This document shows positions 1 to 9,530 of a stretch of DNA of 64,000 nt, piece by piece. Every line of letters starts with the position of its first letter. The first letter of the stretch is position 1. This DNA is from Pseudomonas cavernae (lineage in GTDB: Bacteria; Pseudomonadota; Gammaproteobacteria; Pseudomonadales; Pseudomonadaceae). Location: assembly GCF_003595175.1 (NCBI RefSeq), contig NZ_CP032419.1:1612001-1676000 (forward strand). Direction: 5' to 3'. The notes below the pieces were generated by a model, which worked only from the letters and a program-made list of their open reading frames with translations, was not told where the DNA came from and searched no databases. A program made the translations under genes and the position numbers.

Positions 1-1
1 T

Positions 2-151
2 TTCCTGCCTGGGCGGGCGGGGCGGACTGTGGCGGTCGTGGCGCTGTTCTTCGCTTTGCCGGCCCTGGTGCTGTACAGCGCCAGTCTGGCGGTATTCGCC
101 CTGGTGATCGCCGCCCTGCGAGTGGTGCGGGCACCCGTCGCGGTGGCCTGA
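2..151 (+). CDS. C-terminal end of a membrane protein (partial)
   Basis: The open frame enters from the left edge and ends at TGA 149-151, giving about 49 residues. The visible part is mostly hydrophobic (Val/Ala/Leu/Phe runs with one Tyr-Ser break), which fits one or two C-terminal membrane segments ending in a short basic tail. A strong terminator follows directly. The family cannot be recognised from this much; an integral membrane transporter or sensor is the most that can be said. Confidence 0.5.
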   Translation, partial: FLPGRAGRTVAVVALFFALPALVLYSASLAVFALVIAALRVVRAPVAVA

Positions 152-165
152 AGCGACGGAATAAG

Positions 166-194
166 AAAAGGGATGACAGTGTCATCCCTTTTTT
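166..194. terminator. Bidirectional rho-independent terminator
   Basis: A perfect 12-bp stem (AAAAGGGATGAC / GTCATCCCTTTT) with a 3-nt loop has A-rich and T-rich flanks. It lies between the convergent partial membrane gene and lapD and can serve both. Confidence 0.85.
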
Positions 195-215
195 ATTGGG
201 CGCCGCACCTGCGCG

Positions 216-2165
216 TTAACTGTTCGGCCACGGCAGCGGCGCACCGATCAGGCGGCCCATGGCGCCGTGGATGCCCAGTTCCTTGAGCGCCGCCAGTTCG
301 CCGGGGCTTTCCACCATCTCCGCGATCAGCGGCAGGTCGATGCTGTTGGTGGCGCGGAACATCGCTTCGATGAACAGGCGCTTGTCACTTTCCTGGTCGA
401 TGGCGCGAATATAAGTGCCGTCGATTTTCAGATAACTCAGTCCCAGGTGGGTGAGGTTGCCGATCAGGCTGAAGCGGCCGCCGAAGTGTTGCAGGCCGAG
501 ACCATAGCCCGCCTCGCGGATGGCCTGACTCAGGCGCTCCAGCTCGGCCGCCGGCGGCAGGTGGCGTTCGTCGGCCTCCAGGGTCAGCAGGCTCGCCTGT
601 TGCGGGTGCGCCTTGAGCAGGGCCAGCAGGCGTTCGCGGCTGGCGGCTTCATGCAGGGTCGCCGCCGACAGGCTGAGGGCGATCGGCTGCGGGTGTTGGG
701 CGAGATGGGCGAGGCTGTGTTCGAGCATCGCCAGGTCGAAGCGCGCGGCCCAGCCGAGGCGTTCGATCCAGGGCAGGAAGCGGCCGGCGGCGATGGCTTC
801 GCCTTGCGGATCGAGCAGGCGCGCGAGGACTTTCTGGTGCAGCAGCTTGCCGTTGCCCGCACATTCCACCACGGGCTGGAAATACAGCTGCAGCTTGCTC
901 TTCTGCAGGGCGTCATCGATCCAACTGCGCCAGTCGTTCAGCCCCTGGCTGGGCAGGGTATTGAAGTCATCCAGGCGCTCCCAGGGTTTGCTTGGGGTGC
1001 TTTGGGCTTGGGCCAGGGCCTGGTCGGCGCGACCGATGACCTGGCCGACCGCTTCGCCGGGGCGGAAGGCGGCAATGCCCAGATGCGCCACCGGCGTGCA
1101 GTCGCTGGCGCCGGTCTGGCGCAGGTTCTCCAGGGCATCGCTGAGCTGCTTGGCCAGGCGCTCGGCATCCTCGCCGACCAGGCCGGGGGCGAGCAGGGCG
1201 AATTCGCCGCCGCGGCTGCGCGAGGCCAGCCAGTCGCTGCGGCTGGGCTGTTCGAGCAACTGCTTGAGCTGCTCGCCGATGGCGCCGATCAGCGCATCGG
1301 TGCGCTGCCCGCCCAGGCGCTGGTTGAGACCGCCGAGATCATTGACCCGCAGCAGCAGCAGGTAGCCGGCGGCGTTCTGCTCGCTGGCGATCAGCTGGTT
1401 GGCCAGGCTGATGTCGAACAGGCGGCGGTTGGCCAAGCCGGTGAGGCTGTCCTGATAGGCTTCCTCGCGTAGTTTCTCGCTGCGCGCGGCCTCCTCGGCG
1501 AACAGGGTCTTGAGCTTCTCGACCATCTGATTCATCGCCTGCACCACGCGTTTGAGCTCCGGTGTGCGAGGCACCTTGGGCAGGCTGAGGAACTCGCGGC
1601 GGCTGATGGCCTGGGCCTGCTGGACCATGTCGTCCAGCGGTCGGAGTTGGGTGCGCAGCAGCCAGCCACCGAGGATGGCACTGACCAGCCCGCACAGCAG
1701 CAGCCAACCAAGGCTGCCGATGGCGCTGTCCCAGAGTTTGGCCAGGGCGAATTGCGGGTGGCTGAGCACTTCGACCCGCGCCGCCTGTTCCCAGCCGCGC
1801 ATGATCAGCGCGTCGCCGCCCTGCGGCGCGAGGTTGACCAGTTTGACGAACCAGCGTGGCACCTGGTCCGGCGTAGTGGTGGTGCGCCGCTCGACGACCA
1901 CTTCATCGCCGGGGATGCGCACCACGCGGATGGTGGCGAAGTAGCCGCTGTCGAAGATCGAGCTGACCATCAGTTCGATCATCGCCGGATCGTCGACATG
2001 CGGGGTCAGCGACAGGCCGAGGGCAGTGGCGGCATCCTGGGCGTGGGAGCGCAACTGGCTGCGCAACTGCTCGCGCGAGTTTTCCACTCCGGAAATGAAG
2101 CTGCCGGTGAAGGCCACCACCAGAAACAGGCAGATGGCGATGAACAGTTGCTTGAGTAATGACAT
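216..2165 (-). CDS. lapD: LapD, inside-out c-di-GMP receptor
   Basis: This is the inner-membrane receptor that, when bound to c-di-GMP, sequesters the periplasmic protease LapG and so keeps large adhesins on the cell surface. The 649 residues show TM1 (about 5-25), a periplasmic output domain (about 26-148), TM2 (about 149-170), a HAMP segment, a GGDEF-like domain (about 235-395) and an EAL-like domain (about 410-645). Both enzymatic motifs are degenerate: RGGEF at 318-322 replaces GGDEF, and KVLARL at 445-450 replaces the EAL signature. This is as expected for LapD, which binds but does not turn over c-di-GMP. It lies 8 bp downstream of lapG with an AGGAGG ribosome site overlapping the lapG stop, so the two are co-translated. 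Confidence 0.93.
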   Translation of the reverse strand: MSLLKQLFIAICLFLVVAFTGSFISGVENSREQLRSQLRSHAQDAATALGLSLTPHVDDPAMIELMVSSIFDSGYFATIRVVRIPGDEVVVERRTTTTPDQVPRWFVKLVNLAPQGGDALIMRGWEQAARVEVLSHPQFALAKLWDSAIGSLGWLLLCGLVSAILGGWLLRTQLRPLDDMVQQAQAISRREFLSLPKVPRTPELKRVVQAMNQMVEKLKTLFAEEAARSEKLREEAYQDSLTGLANRRLFDISLANQLIASEQNAAGYLLLLRVNDLGGLNQRLGGQRTDALIGAIGEQLKQLLEQPSRSDWLASRSRGGEFALLAPGLVGEDAERLAKQLSDALENLRQTGASDCTPVAHLGIAAFRPGEAVGQVIGRADQALAQAQSTPSKPWERLDDFNTLPSQGLNDWRSWIDDALQKSKLQLYFQPVVECAGNGKLLHQKVLARLLDPQGEAIAAGRFLPWIERLGWAARFDLAMLEHSLAHLAQHPQPIALSLSAATLHEAASRERLLALLKAHPQQASLLTLEADERHLPPAAELERLSQAIREAGYGLGLQHFGGRFSLIGNLTHLGLSYLKIDGTYIRAIDQESDKRLFIEAMFRATNSIDLPLIAEMVESPGELAALKELGIHGAMGRLIGAPLPWPNS

Positions 2166-2173
2166 GAGGCCTC

Positions 2174-2875
2174 CTAGCCAGCACCGATGGCAAAGCCTTC
2201 GGCGCGCATCTTTTGCAGCAAGTCCTGCCAGCGCGAGAGTTTCTTGGTGTCGCTCTTCTTGCCCGCGGTGCCCGGCAAATAGAGGCCCTCGGCATTGAAG
2301 GCATATACCGGCAGCAGGTCTTTGCGTTGCGAAGCGGGACGGATTTCGCCGATCAGGTTATCCAGCACCAGCGGTTCGGCACCGGGGCTGGCGTAATAGG
2401 TCAGCACCATGTGCGCCTGGTTGTACTGGATCGCCTTGACGTAGGTGATGCGCAGCTTCTCGCTGGGGATGCCGAGGCGGCGCAGGGTGAAGTATTTGGC
2501 CAGGGAATAGTCTTCGCAGTCGCCGGCGCCCTTGACCAACGCCTCGAGCGGCGTGGCCCAGTAGTCATTCTGCCGCCAGTTACGGCTGTCGTCGACGAAG
2601 CGCAGTTGGCGGTTGAAGAAGCCGTTGACCGCGCGCAGCTTGTCCGCCTCCGGCAGCTCGCTGCTGGCATCGATCAGTTGGCTCCAGGCTTCGATGCGGG
2701 GTTTCGCCTGACCCAGGTTGCCATAGCGCTGCTCGGCGTTCTGCAGGATCACGGCGAAGTCCCAGTTGGCCAGGACGCTGGCCGCCACGAACAACAGGCC
2801 GAGCAACAGCCCAAACCCCAGACCAGCCGCTGGCGGGCGCTCGTGCCATCCTTGAGGGCGCTGCCGTGGCTGCAT
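2174..2875 (-). CDS. lapG: LapG, periplasmic adhesin protease
   Basis: A transglutaminase-like cysteine protease (bacterial BTLCP family) that cleaves the N-terminus of LapA-type adhesins when LapD is not bound to c-di-GMP. The protein has 233 residues. An N-terminal hydrophobic segment (about 18-36) serves as signal or anchor. The catalytic triad is visible as Cys120 (in GDCEDYSLAKYF), His155 (QAHMVL) and Asp172 (LVLDNL), with spacing close to that of characterised LapG. It is the first gene of a lapG-lapD operon. No LapA-like adhesin or lapBCE secretion gene lies inside the window. Confidence 0.93.
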   Translation of the reverse strand: MQPRQRPQGWHERPPAAGLGFGLLLGLLFVAASVLANWDFAVILQNAEQRYGNLGQAKPRIEAWSQLIDASSELPEADKLRAVNGFFNRQLRFVDDSRNWRQNDYWATPLEALVKGAGDCEDYSLAKYFTLRRLGIPSEKLRITYVKAIQYNQAHMVLTYYASPGAEPLVLDNLIGEIRPASQRKDLLPVYAFNAEGLYLPGTAGKKSDTKKLSRWQDLLQKMRAEGFAIGAG

Positions 2876-2966
2876 GGACTACCTCTGCCGAAGATGCAGT
2901 CAGTCTAGGCGGCCCGTCAGGGTTTTGCCGTTGCCAGAAGGGTTATTCGTGGGTGAGGCGAGGGGG

Positions 2967-3365
2967 TCAACGGTTTGGCAGGGTCTTCTGCTTGAGGATG
3001 TACAGGCTGACCAGCACCGCACTGGTGAGCATGAAGGCGCGCGCCCAGGGCAGCGGCACCAGGTAGCAGGAGAGGGCGATGCTCGCCCACATCAGGCCGA
3101 TGGCGTAGACCTTGCCCTTGAGCGGGATGCCCTGGCCGTTGAGATAGTCGCGGATCCACGGGCCGAGCTTGGGGTGCTCGACCAGCCAGTGGTAGAAGCG
3201 TTCGGAACTGCGCGCGAAGCAGGCGGTGGCCAGCAAGAGGAAGGGCGTGGTCGGCAGCACCGGGACGAAGATGCCGATCACCCCCAGCACCACGCTCAAC
3301 CAGCCGATGGCCAGCAGGGCGTAGCGCAGGGAAACATTACGGCTTAGCTGCATTTCCTGCGCCAT
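2967..3365 (-). CDS. DUF454 (YbaN-type) inner-membrane protein
   Basis: A 132-residue protein with the DUF454 signature: hydrophobic helix, then PVLPTTPFLLLA and a conserved Cys-Phe-Ala-Arg-Ser segment (about 38-58), a polar HPKLGPWIRDY loop, and two further hydrophobic helices. The function of the family is not established. It follows the UPF0149 gene by 9 bp on the same strand, so the two are probably one transcript. Confidence 0.85.
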   Translation of the reverse strand: MAQEMQLSRNVSLRYALLAIGWLSVVLGVIGIFVPVLPTTPFLLLATACFARSSERFYHWLVEHPKLGPWIRDYLNGQGIPLKGKVYAIGLMWASIALSCYLVPLPWARAFMLTSAVLVSLYILKQKTLPNR

Positions 3366-3374
3366 AGACCGACC

Positions 3375-3962
3375 TTAGTGATGACGGGGTTTGAGCAGCG
3401 CAGGTTTCTCTTCAGGTGCGTTGCACAGCAGGAACAGGGCGGTGAGCAGTTCCGGGATCTGCGCGATCATCTCGTCCATCAGATGACGATCGCGGGCGAT
3501 ATCGCTGAACTCCGGTTGCTCATCGAACAGCCCGGAGCCGACCATGATCGGCAGCAGCAACTCGCTGACTTCGTCCTCGGCATCCTCGAACCATACCGCT
3601 TCGCGCAGGAACACGCCTTCCATGAAACCGATGCACCAGCCGCGGATGTCCGAGTCGTCCGGCTCGTCGCCGAGGTCGAGTTCGCAGGGCAGTTCCAGGT
3701 CGTCGTCGGCGCCCAGCAGGCGGGTGATATGCGCCTTCAGCTGGATCAGCGTGGCTTCGGTCTCTACCCGCTCGGCGTCGTCGCGGTAGTGCGGCGGCTC
3801 GGCGAACAGGGCGTCGATCCACTCGCGCTCCGGTACCTGCTCCGGGCAGATCGACAGCGCGGTCAGGTAGCCGTGGGCGGCCACGTAGTCCAAGGCTTCC
3901 TCATGCAGTTCATCGGCATCGAGAAAGGCTTGCAGGCGGGTCAATTGCTCGGCGAAGGACAT
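3375..3962 (-). CDS. UPF0149 (YgfB/YecA family) protein
   Basis: A 195-residue acidic protein. It matches UPF0149 by its YLTALSICPE start, the central RGWCIGFMEGVFLREAVW motif and the acidic linker DLGDEPDDSD. It lacks the C-terminal SEC-C zinc motif of YecA proteins. The family role is unclear; P. aeruginosa YgfB has been linked to repression of an ampDh3-related pathway. The ATG at 3962 is the first in frame. It pairs with the DUF454 gene downstream. Confidence 0.85.
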   Translation of the reverse strand: MSFAEQLTRLQAFLDADELHEEALDYVAAHGYLTALSICPEQVPEREWIDALFAEPPHYRDDAERVETEATLIQLKAHITRLLGADDDLELPCELDLGDEPDDSDIRGWCIGFMEGVFLREAVWFEDAEDEVSELLLPIMVGSGLFDEQPEFSDIARDRHLMDEMIAQIPELLTALFLLCNAPEEKPALLKPRHH

Positions 3963-4023
3963 CGTGGGGCTACCTTGAAGGGGTTATCAAGGCTGGATTT
4001 TAGCCCGGATACAGCGACGAACG

Positions 4024-4044
4024 CCCGCATCGCGGGAATTTTTT
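4024..4044 (+). other. Short GC hairpin with T-tract in a divergent intergenic region
   Basis: CCCGC-ATC-GCGGG is followed by AATTTTTT. It sits between two divergently transcribed genes, where a terminator has no obvious partner. It may end a short upstream transcript or be chance. Confidence 0.35.
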
Positions 4045-4227
4045 CACCTGTGCGGCCCTGAGTTCGGCCGTTCGCCGCTGCTGGCGATGGGCGTCGACCT
4101 CTGCTGGCGAGCGCTCGCGTATACTGCGCGGCTTTATCGGGGCACCTGTCCGGGCCGATTGGGCGGACGTTAACCGAGGCCTGGGGGACGGGTCTGCCTG
4201 CGCCGATTTTCCGAACCTGGGGTTTCT

Positions 4228-6353
<2,126 letters not shown>

Positions 6354-6357
<4 letters not shown>

Positions 6358-6438
6358 GAACTTGTTTGGGATCTGCTGCGCGTCGGCCATACGGCGTTGA
6401 AAATGGTCTTGGCTCGCGAGATCCAAGCAGGTTCTGAA
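6354..6438. repeat. Short miniature inverted-repeat element (MITE-like), copy 1
   Basis: The element runs from CTGAGAACTTGTTTGGGATC to GATCCAAGCAGGTTCTGA. Its interior shares CTGCTGCGCGTCGGCC and CTCGCGAGATC with the copies near 25.8 and 29.7 kb, but it is shorter (about 85 bp). It encodes nothing and abuts the recQ stop codon. Confidence 0.7.
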
Positions 6439-6538
6439 CCCTGGGCTCGCCAATCGGCTGACGTAGCCAAACGACAAACTTGTGACGTTCGTCCCAAGCG
6501 GATATGGTGTCACTAGGCCTCCAGAAGAAGAGGTAAGA

Positions 6539-7699
6539 GTGACAACCCACCAAGCCTGGCTGGACGATGTCCGTCCCAATCCCTATGCCGATCAGCTCGC
6601 CAGCGGCTTTCGCCGCTTGCGCTTCGTCCGTCCGCTGGAGCGCGAATACCGCCTCTACATGCAGGATGACGCCTTCGACCTCAAGCGCATCGCGCTCGGC
6701 GTGGGGTTGCTGGTGTGGCTGGCGTTCGCCGCTCTGGACTTCTTCCTGATCGCGACTGGCGAGCGCTGGTGGATGTTGACGATCCGCCTCGGCGTGCTGG
6801 CCTTGCTGCTGGTCTGCGCTCTGCTGCTGGCGCTGCGCCGGCATACCCATCTGCTGGTGCCGCTGAGCCTGACTTGCATCCTCGCCCCCGGGCTCGGCGC
6901 CGCCGCGGTGGTGGCGGTCGCCCACACGGTCGACCCCAGCTATCCCTACGAGGGGCTGTTGCTGATCTGCATGGCCGCCTATTTTCTGGTCGGTTTGCGC
7001 CTGTCCGAGGCGCTGGCCAGTTCGCTGGTGGTGCTGCTCGGCTATGTCGGCTTCGAACTGCTGTCCGGTTTGCCGATTCCTCGACTGATCAACAACGTCT
7101 TGTTCCTACTGTTCGGCAACCTGATGGGGCTGGTGGGCTGCTACCTGCTGGAGTACAAGTCGCGCGAGCATTTCCTCATCAGCCGTCTGATGCGCGTGCT
7201 GGCCGAGCGCGACAGCCTGACCAGCCTGCACAATCGGCGCAGTTTCAACCGTCAGCTGGAGCGCCTGTGGCGCCAGGCCCAGCGCGAGCAACTGAGCCTG
7301 GCGTTGCTGCTGTGCGATATCGATCACTTCAAGGCCTACAACGACTGCTACGGCCACCAGGCCGGCGACGGCGTGTTGCGCCGCGTCGGCGCCGTGCTCA
7401 GCGACGCGGCGCGGCGGCCGCTGGACATGGCCGTGCGTCTCGGTGGCGAGGAGTTTGCCGTGCTGCTCTACGGCATCAGCCAGGAGCAAGCGCTGCAACA
7501 TGCGGAGGAGCTGCGCGCGGCGCTGGCGGCGCTGAACATCCGCCATGAGCGTTCCGAAACCGCGGCCATGGTGACCATGTCCATTGGCGTCGCCAGCATG
7601 AGTCCGGGCGACGGCGGCGAGTTCAGCCTGCTCTATGAGCATGCCGACCGGGCGCTGTACGAGGCCAAGGCGTTCGGCCGCAATCAGGTGGTGGCGTGA
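6539..7699 (+). CDS. hsbD: Membrane diguanylate cyclase (HsbD-like)
   Basis: Makes c-di-GMP from two GTP. There are 386 residues from the GTG at 6539, chosen because GAGGTAAG sits just upstream; an earlier GTG at 6482 adds 19 residues and lacks such a site. The N-terminal half has about six hydrophobic segments. The C-terminal GGDEF domain carries an intact GGEEF active site and an RPLD inhibitory site five residues before it, so the enzyme should be active and product-inhibited. The symbol rests on position: recQ, a diguanylate cyclase and the genes that follow match, as I recall, the P. aeruginosa hsbD neighbourhood. The next gene overlaps by 4 bp. Confidence 0.85.
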   Translation: MTTHQAWLDDVRPNPYADQLASGFRRLRFVRPLEREYRLYMQDDAFDLKRIALGVGLLVWLAFAALDFFLIATGERWWMLTIRLGVLALLLVCALLLALRRHTHLLVPLSLTCILAPGLGAAAVVAVAHTVDPSYPYEGLLLICMAAYFLVGLRLSEALASSLVVLLGYVGFELLSGLPIPRLINNVLFLLFGNLMGLVGCYLLEYKSREHFLISRLMRVLAERDSLTSLHNRRSFNRQLERLWRQAQREQLSLALLLCDIDHFKAYNDCYGHQAGDGVLRRVGAVLSDAARRPLDMAVRLGGEEFAVLLYGISQEQALQHAEELRAALAALNIRHERSETAAMVTMSIGVASMSPGDGGEFSLLYEHADRALYEAKAFGRNQVVA

Positions 7700-8715
7700 T
7701 CGACAAGCTGATTCAGGCCAATGGTCAGCCGCACTACGGCCTTTTCGCGCAGGCGCCTGGTGAAATCAATTACCGCGATTTCGACTTCCGCTCGCCCATG
7801 GGTCGACGTCTCGGGGCGCTGGCCAAGTGGCGGCGTTTTCATCAATTCCAGTATTTCGGCCTGATCAGCGAACAACTGATCGGCGGCTGCGCCCTGGCCA
7901 ATCTGAGCCTGGCGGGGATCGGCTTCGTCTACCTGTTCCATCCCGCCAGCGGGCGGATGATCGAGCGCCAGTTCAAGCTGCCGCTGGGTTTCGGCACGCG
8001 CTTTTCGCAGCGACCGAACGACGGTGTCTGCGAGCTGCGCAGCGGGCGCAACCGCCTGCGTCTGGAAAACCACGGCGCGACGCTGGAGAAGCGCCTGCTG
8101 GTGGAACTGGACGACGGCACCCACATCGATGCCGGCTTCAGCGAAGCGCAGCCTGCCTTCCAGCCGATGTGCCTGAATACGCCGACCGCGGTGAATGGCT
8201 GGGTCTATGCGCAGAAGGTCGCCGGCGTGCGTTGCACCGGGCAGGTGCGCAGCACCCTCGGTGACTTCGACCTGGCTGCGCTCGAGGCCTTCGCCCATCA
8301 CGATTGGTCGGCCGGCTACATGCGTCCGGAAACCTGCTGGAACTGGGCCTGCCTGTCTGGCCGAGCGGGTGCGCAGCGGGTCGGCTTGAACCTGTCCTGC
8401 GGGGTCAACGAAACCAGCTTCACCGAGAACTGCTTCTGGCTCGATGGCGAGCTGATCAAGGTCGACACGGTGCGCTTCGACTTCGACCGCGACCAGCCAT
8501 TGCGGCCCTGGCGCATGGCTTCCTTCGATGGTCAGGTGGAGCTGCAATTCGAGGCGCGGGGCCTGCATCAGGAGCGGATGAACCTCGGCGTGATGGCCAG
8601 CAACTTCAAGCAGATCTTCGGCCAGTTTCGCGGGGTATTGCGACCGCGCCGGCGTCCGGAGGTGGTGATCGACAACCTGTGGGGCTTTGTCGAGGATCAG
8701 TACGTGAAGTGGTGA
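7696..8715 (+). CDS. DUF2804 family protein
   Basis: A 339-residue protein starting with GTG in a GTGA overlap with the diguanylate cyclase stop, so the two are translationally coupled. It is tryptophan- and glycine-rich, with features of DUF2804 such as YMRPETCWNWACLSGR and the C-terminal WGFVEDQYVKW. No signal peptide or membrane segment is seen. The family resembles lipocalin-like or AttH-like beta-barrels, and its function is unknown. The coupling suggests a functional link with the c-di-GMP enzyme, which is inference. Confidence 0.85.
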   Translation: MIDKLIQANGQPHYGLFAQAPGEINYRDFDFRSPMGRRLGALAKWRRFHQFQYFGLISEQLIGGCALANLSLAGIGFVYLFHPASGRMIERQFKLPLGFGTRFSQRPNDGVCELRSGRNRLRLENHGATLEKRLLVELDDGTHIDAGFSEAQPAFQPMCLNTPTAVNGWVYAQKVAGVRCTGQVRSTLGDFDLAALEAFAHHDWSAGYMRPETCWNWACLSGRAGAQRVGLNLSCGVNETSFTENCFWLDGELIKVDTVRFDFDRDQPLRPWRMASFDGQVELQFEARGLHQERMNLGVMASNFKQIFGQFRGVLRPRRRPEVVIDNLWGFVEDQYVKW

Positions 8716-8744
8716 GAGCCTTGCCCTGCACTTTGCGGTTGTGG

Positions 8745-8764
8745 TTAGCTCGCTAATAATTAGC
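8745..8764. promoter_or_regulatory. SlyA/MarR operator
   Basis: TTAGCTCGCTAA (8745-8756) differs from the classical SlyA site TTAGCAAGCTAA only in its central two bases. It overlaps a second palindrome, GCTAATAATTAGC (8752-8764). It lies 28-47 bp before the slyA ATG, suggesting autoregulation. Confidence 0.7.
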
Positions 8765-8791
8765 TTCAGCGATTTTCCAGAGCCTTACCCG

Positions 8792-9226
8792 ATGCCTCAG
8801 TTCGATCAACACCGTTTTGGTATGCAGTTGGCCCACCTATCCCGCGCCTGGCGCGCCGAGCTGGATCGGCGTCTGGCCGGGCTCGGGCTGTCACAGGCAC
8901 GCTGGCTGGTGCTGATGCATCTGTCCCGTTTCGCGGAACTGCCGACGCAGCGCGAGCTGGCGCAGAGCGTCGGTGTCGAGGGGCCGACCCTGGCACGCCT
9001 GCTCGACAGCCTGGAGACTCAGGGGCTGGTCTGCCGTCAAGCGGTCGCGGAAGACCGGCGTGCGAAGAAAATCGCCCTGCAGGCCAAGGCCCTGCCGCTG
9101 ATCGAGCAAATCGAAGCCATCTCCAGCCAGTTGCGCGAAGAGCTGTTCACCGGCATCGATCAGGACCAGCTGATTCTCTGCCAGCAAGTGCACGCGCGGA
9201 TCATCAGCAATCTCGAACGGCTCTGA
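8792..9226 (+). CDS. slyA: MarR-family transcriptional regulator, SlyA type
   Basis: A 144-residue winged-helix dimeric regulator. The DNA-binding part (about 30-95) reads SQARWLVLMHLSRF, TQRELAQSVGVEGPTLARLLDSLE and the wing VAEDRRAKKIAL, typical of SlyA/MarR. I start at the ATG at 8792; an upstream GTG at 8741 would place the coding sequence across the operator. The near-perfect SlyA box upstream supports the name. The family responds to small phenolics and controls stress, efflux or virulence genes; its targets here are unknown. Confidence 0.88.
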   Translation: MPQFDQHRFGMQLAHLSRAWRAELDRRLAGLGLSQARWLVLMHLSRFAELPTQRELAQSVGVEGPTLARLLDSLETQGLVCRQAVAEDRRAKKIALQAKALPLIEQIEAISSQLREELFTGIDQDQLILCQQVHARIISNLERL

Positions 9227-9530
9227 AAGCGTTCGGCAGGCTTGTCGCCAAATTCCTGACTGGCTAGCGCCGGCGATTTCGCCGACCAGCGGATTGTCAC
9301 TTTATTGACTGTCTGCGCGCTGGAGCGTGTATCATGCCCTCGCGCATATGATGCCAAATCGCCATAACTTCGGCAGTCCCGGCATCAGCGTCCATACTCA
9401 GTCACTGGCCGGGCAACAGGATCGTTCCCCGCCGCAAGGTTTTCGCTGCAACGTCTGTTCGCGCCGCTCAAGGAAGGCTCCGTAGAAGGAGAGCGGGCGC
9501 AGCGTGCGAGCCGGAATATAGGGAGGTCGC
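9227..9530 (+). promoter_or_regulatory. Leader and promoter region of the FimV-like gene
   Basis: No gene is seen in these 304 bases. A weak sigma-70-like pair is TTGACT (9305-9310) and GTATCA (9329-9334). A purine-rich AGGAAGG...GGAGAG stretch lies around 9470-9495, and GGGAGG (about 9520-9525) is the ribosome site of the next gene. The spacing of the -10/-35 pair is only fair. Confidence 0.3.

Noticed and set aside
4045..4227. Structured RNA or riboswitch before recQ
   Set aside because: GC-rich pairing can be drawn, but no known class is recognisable and there is no terminator or sequestered ribosome site.
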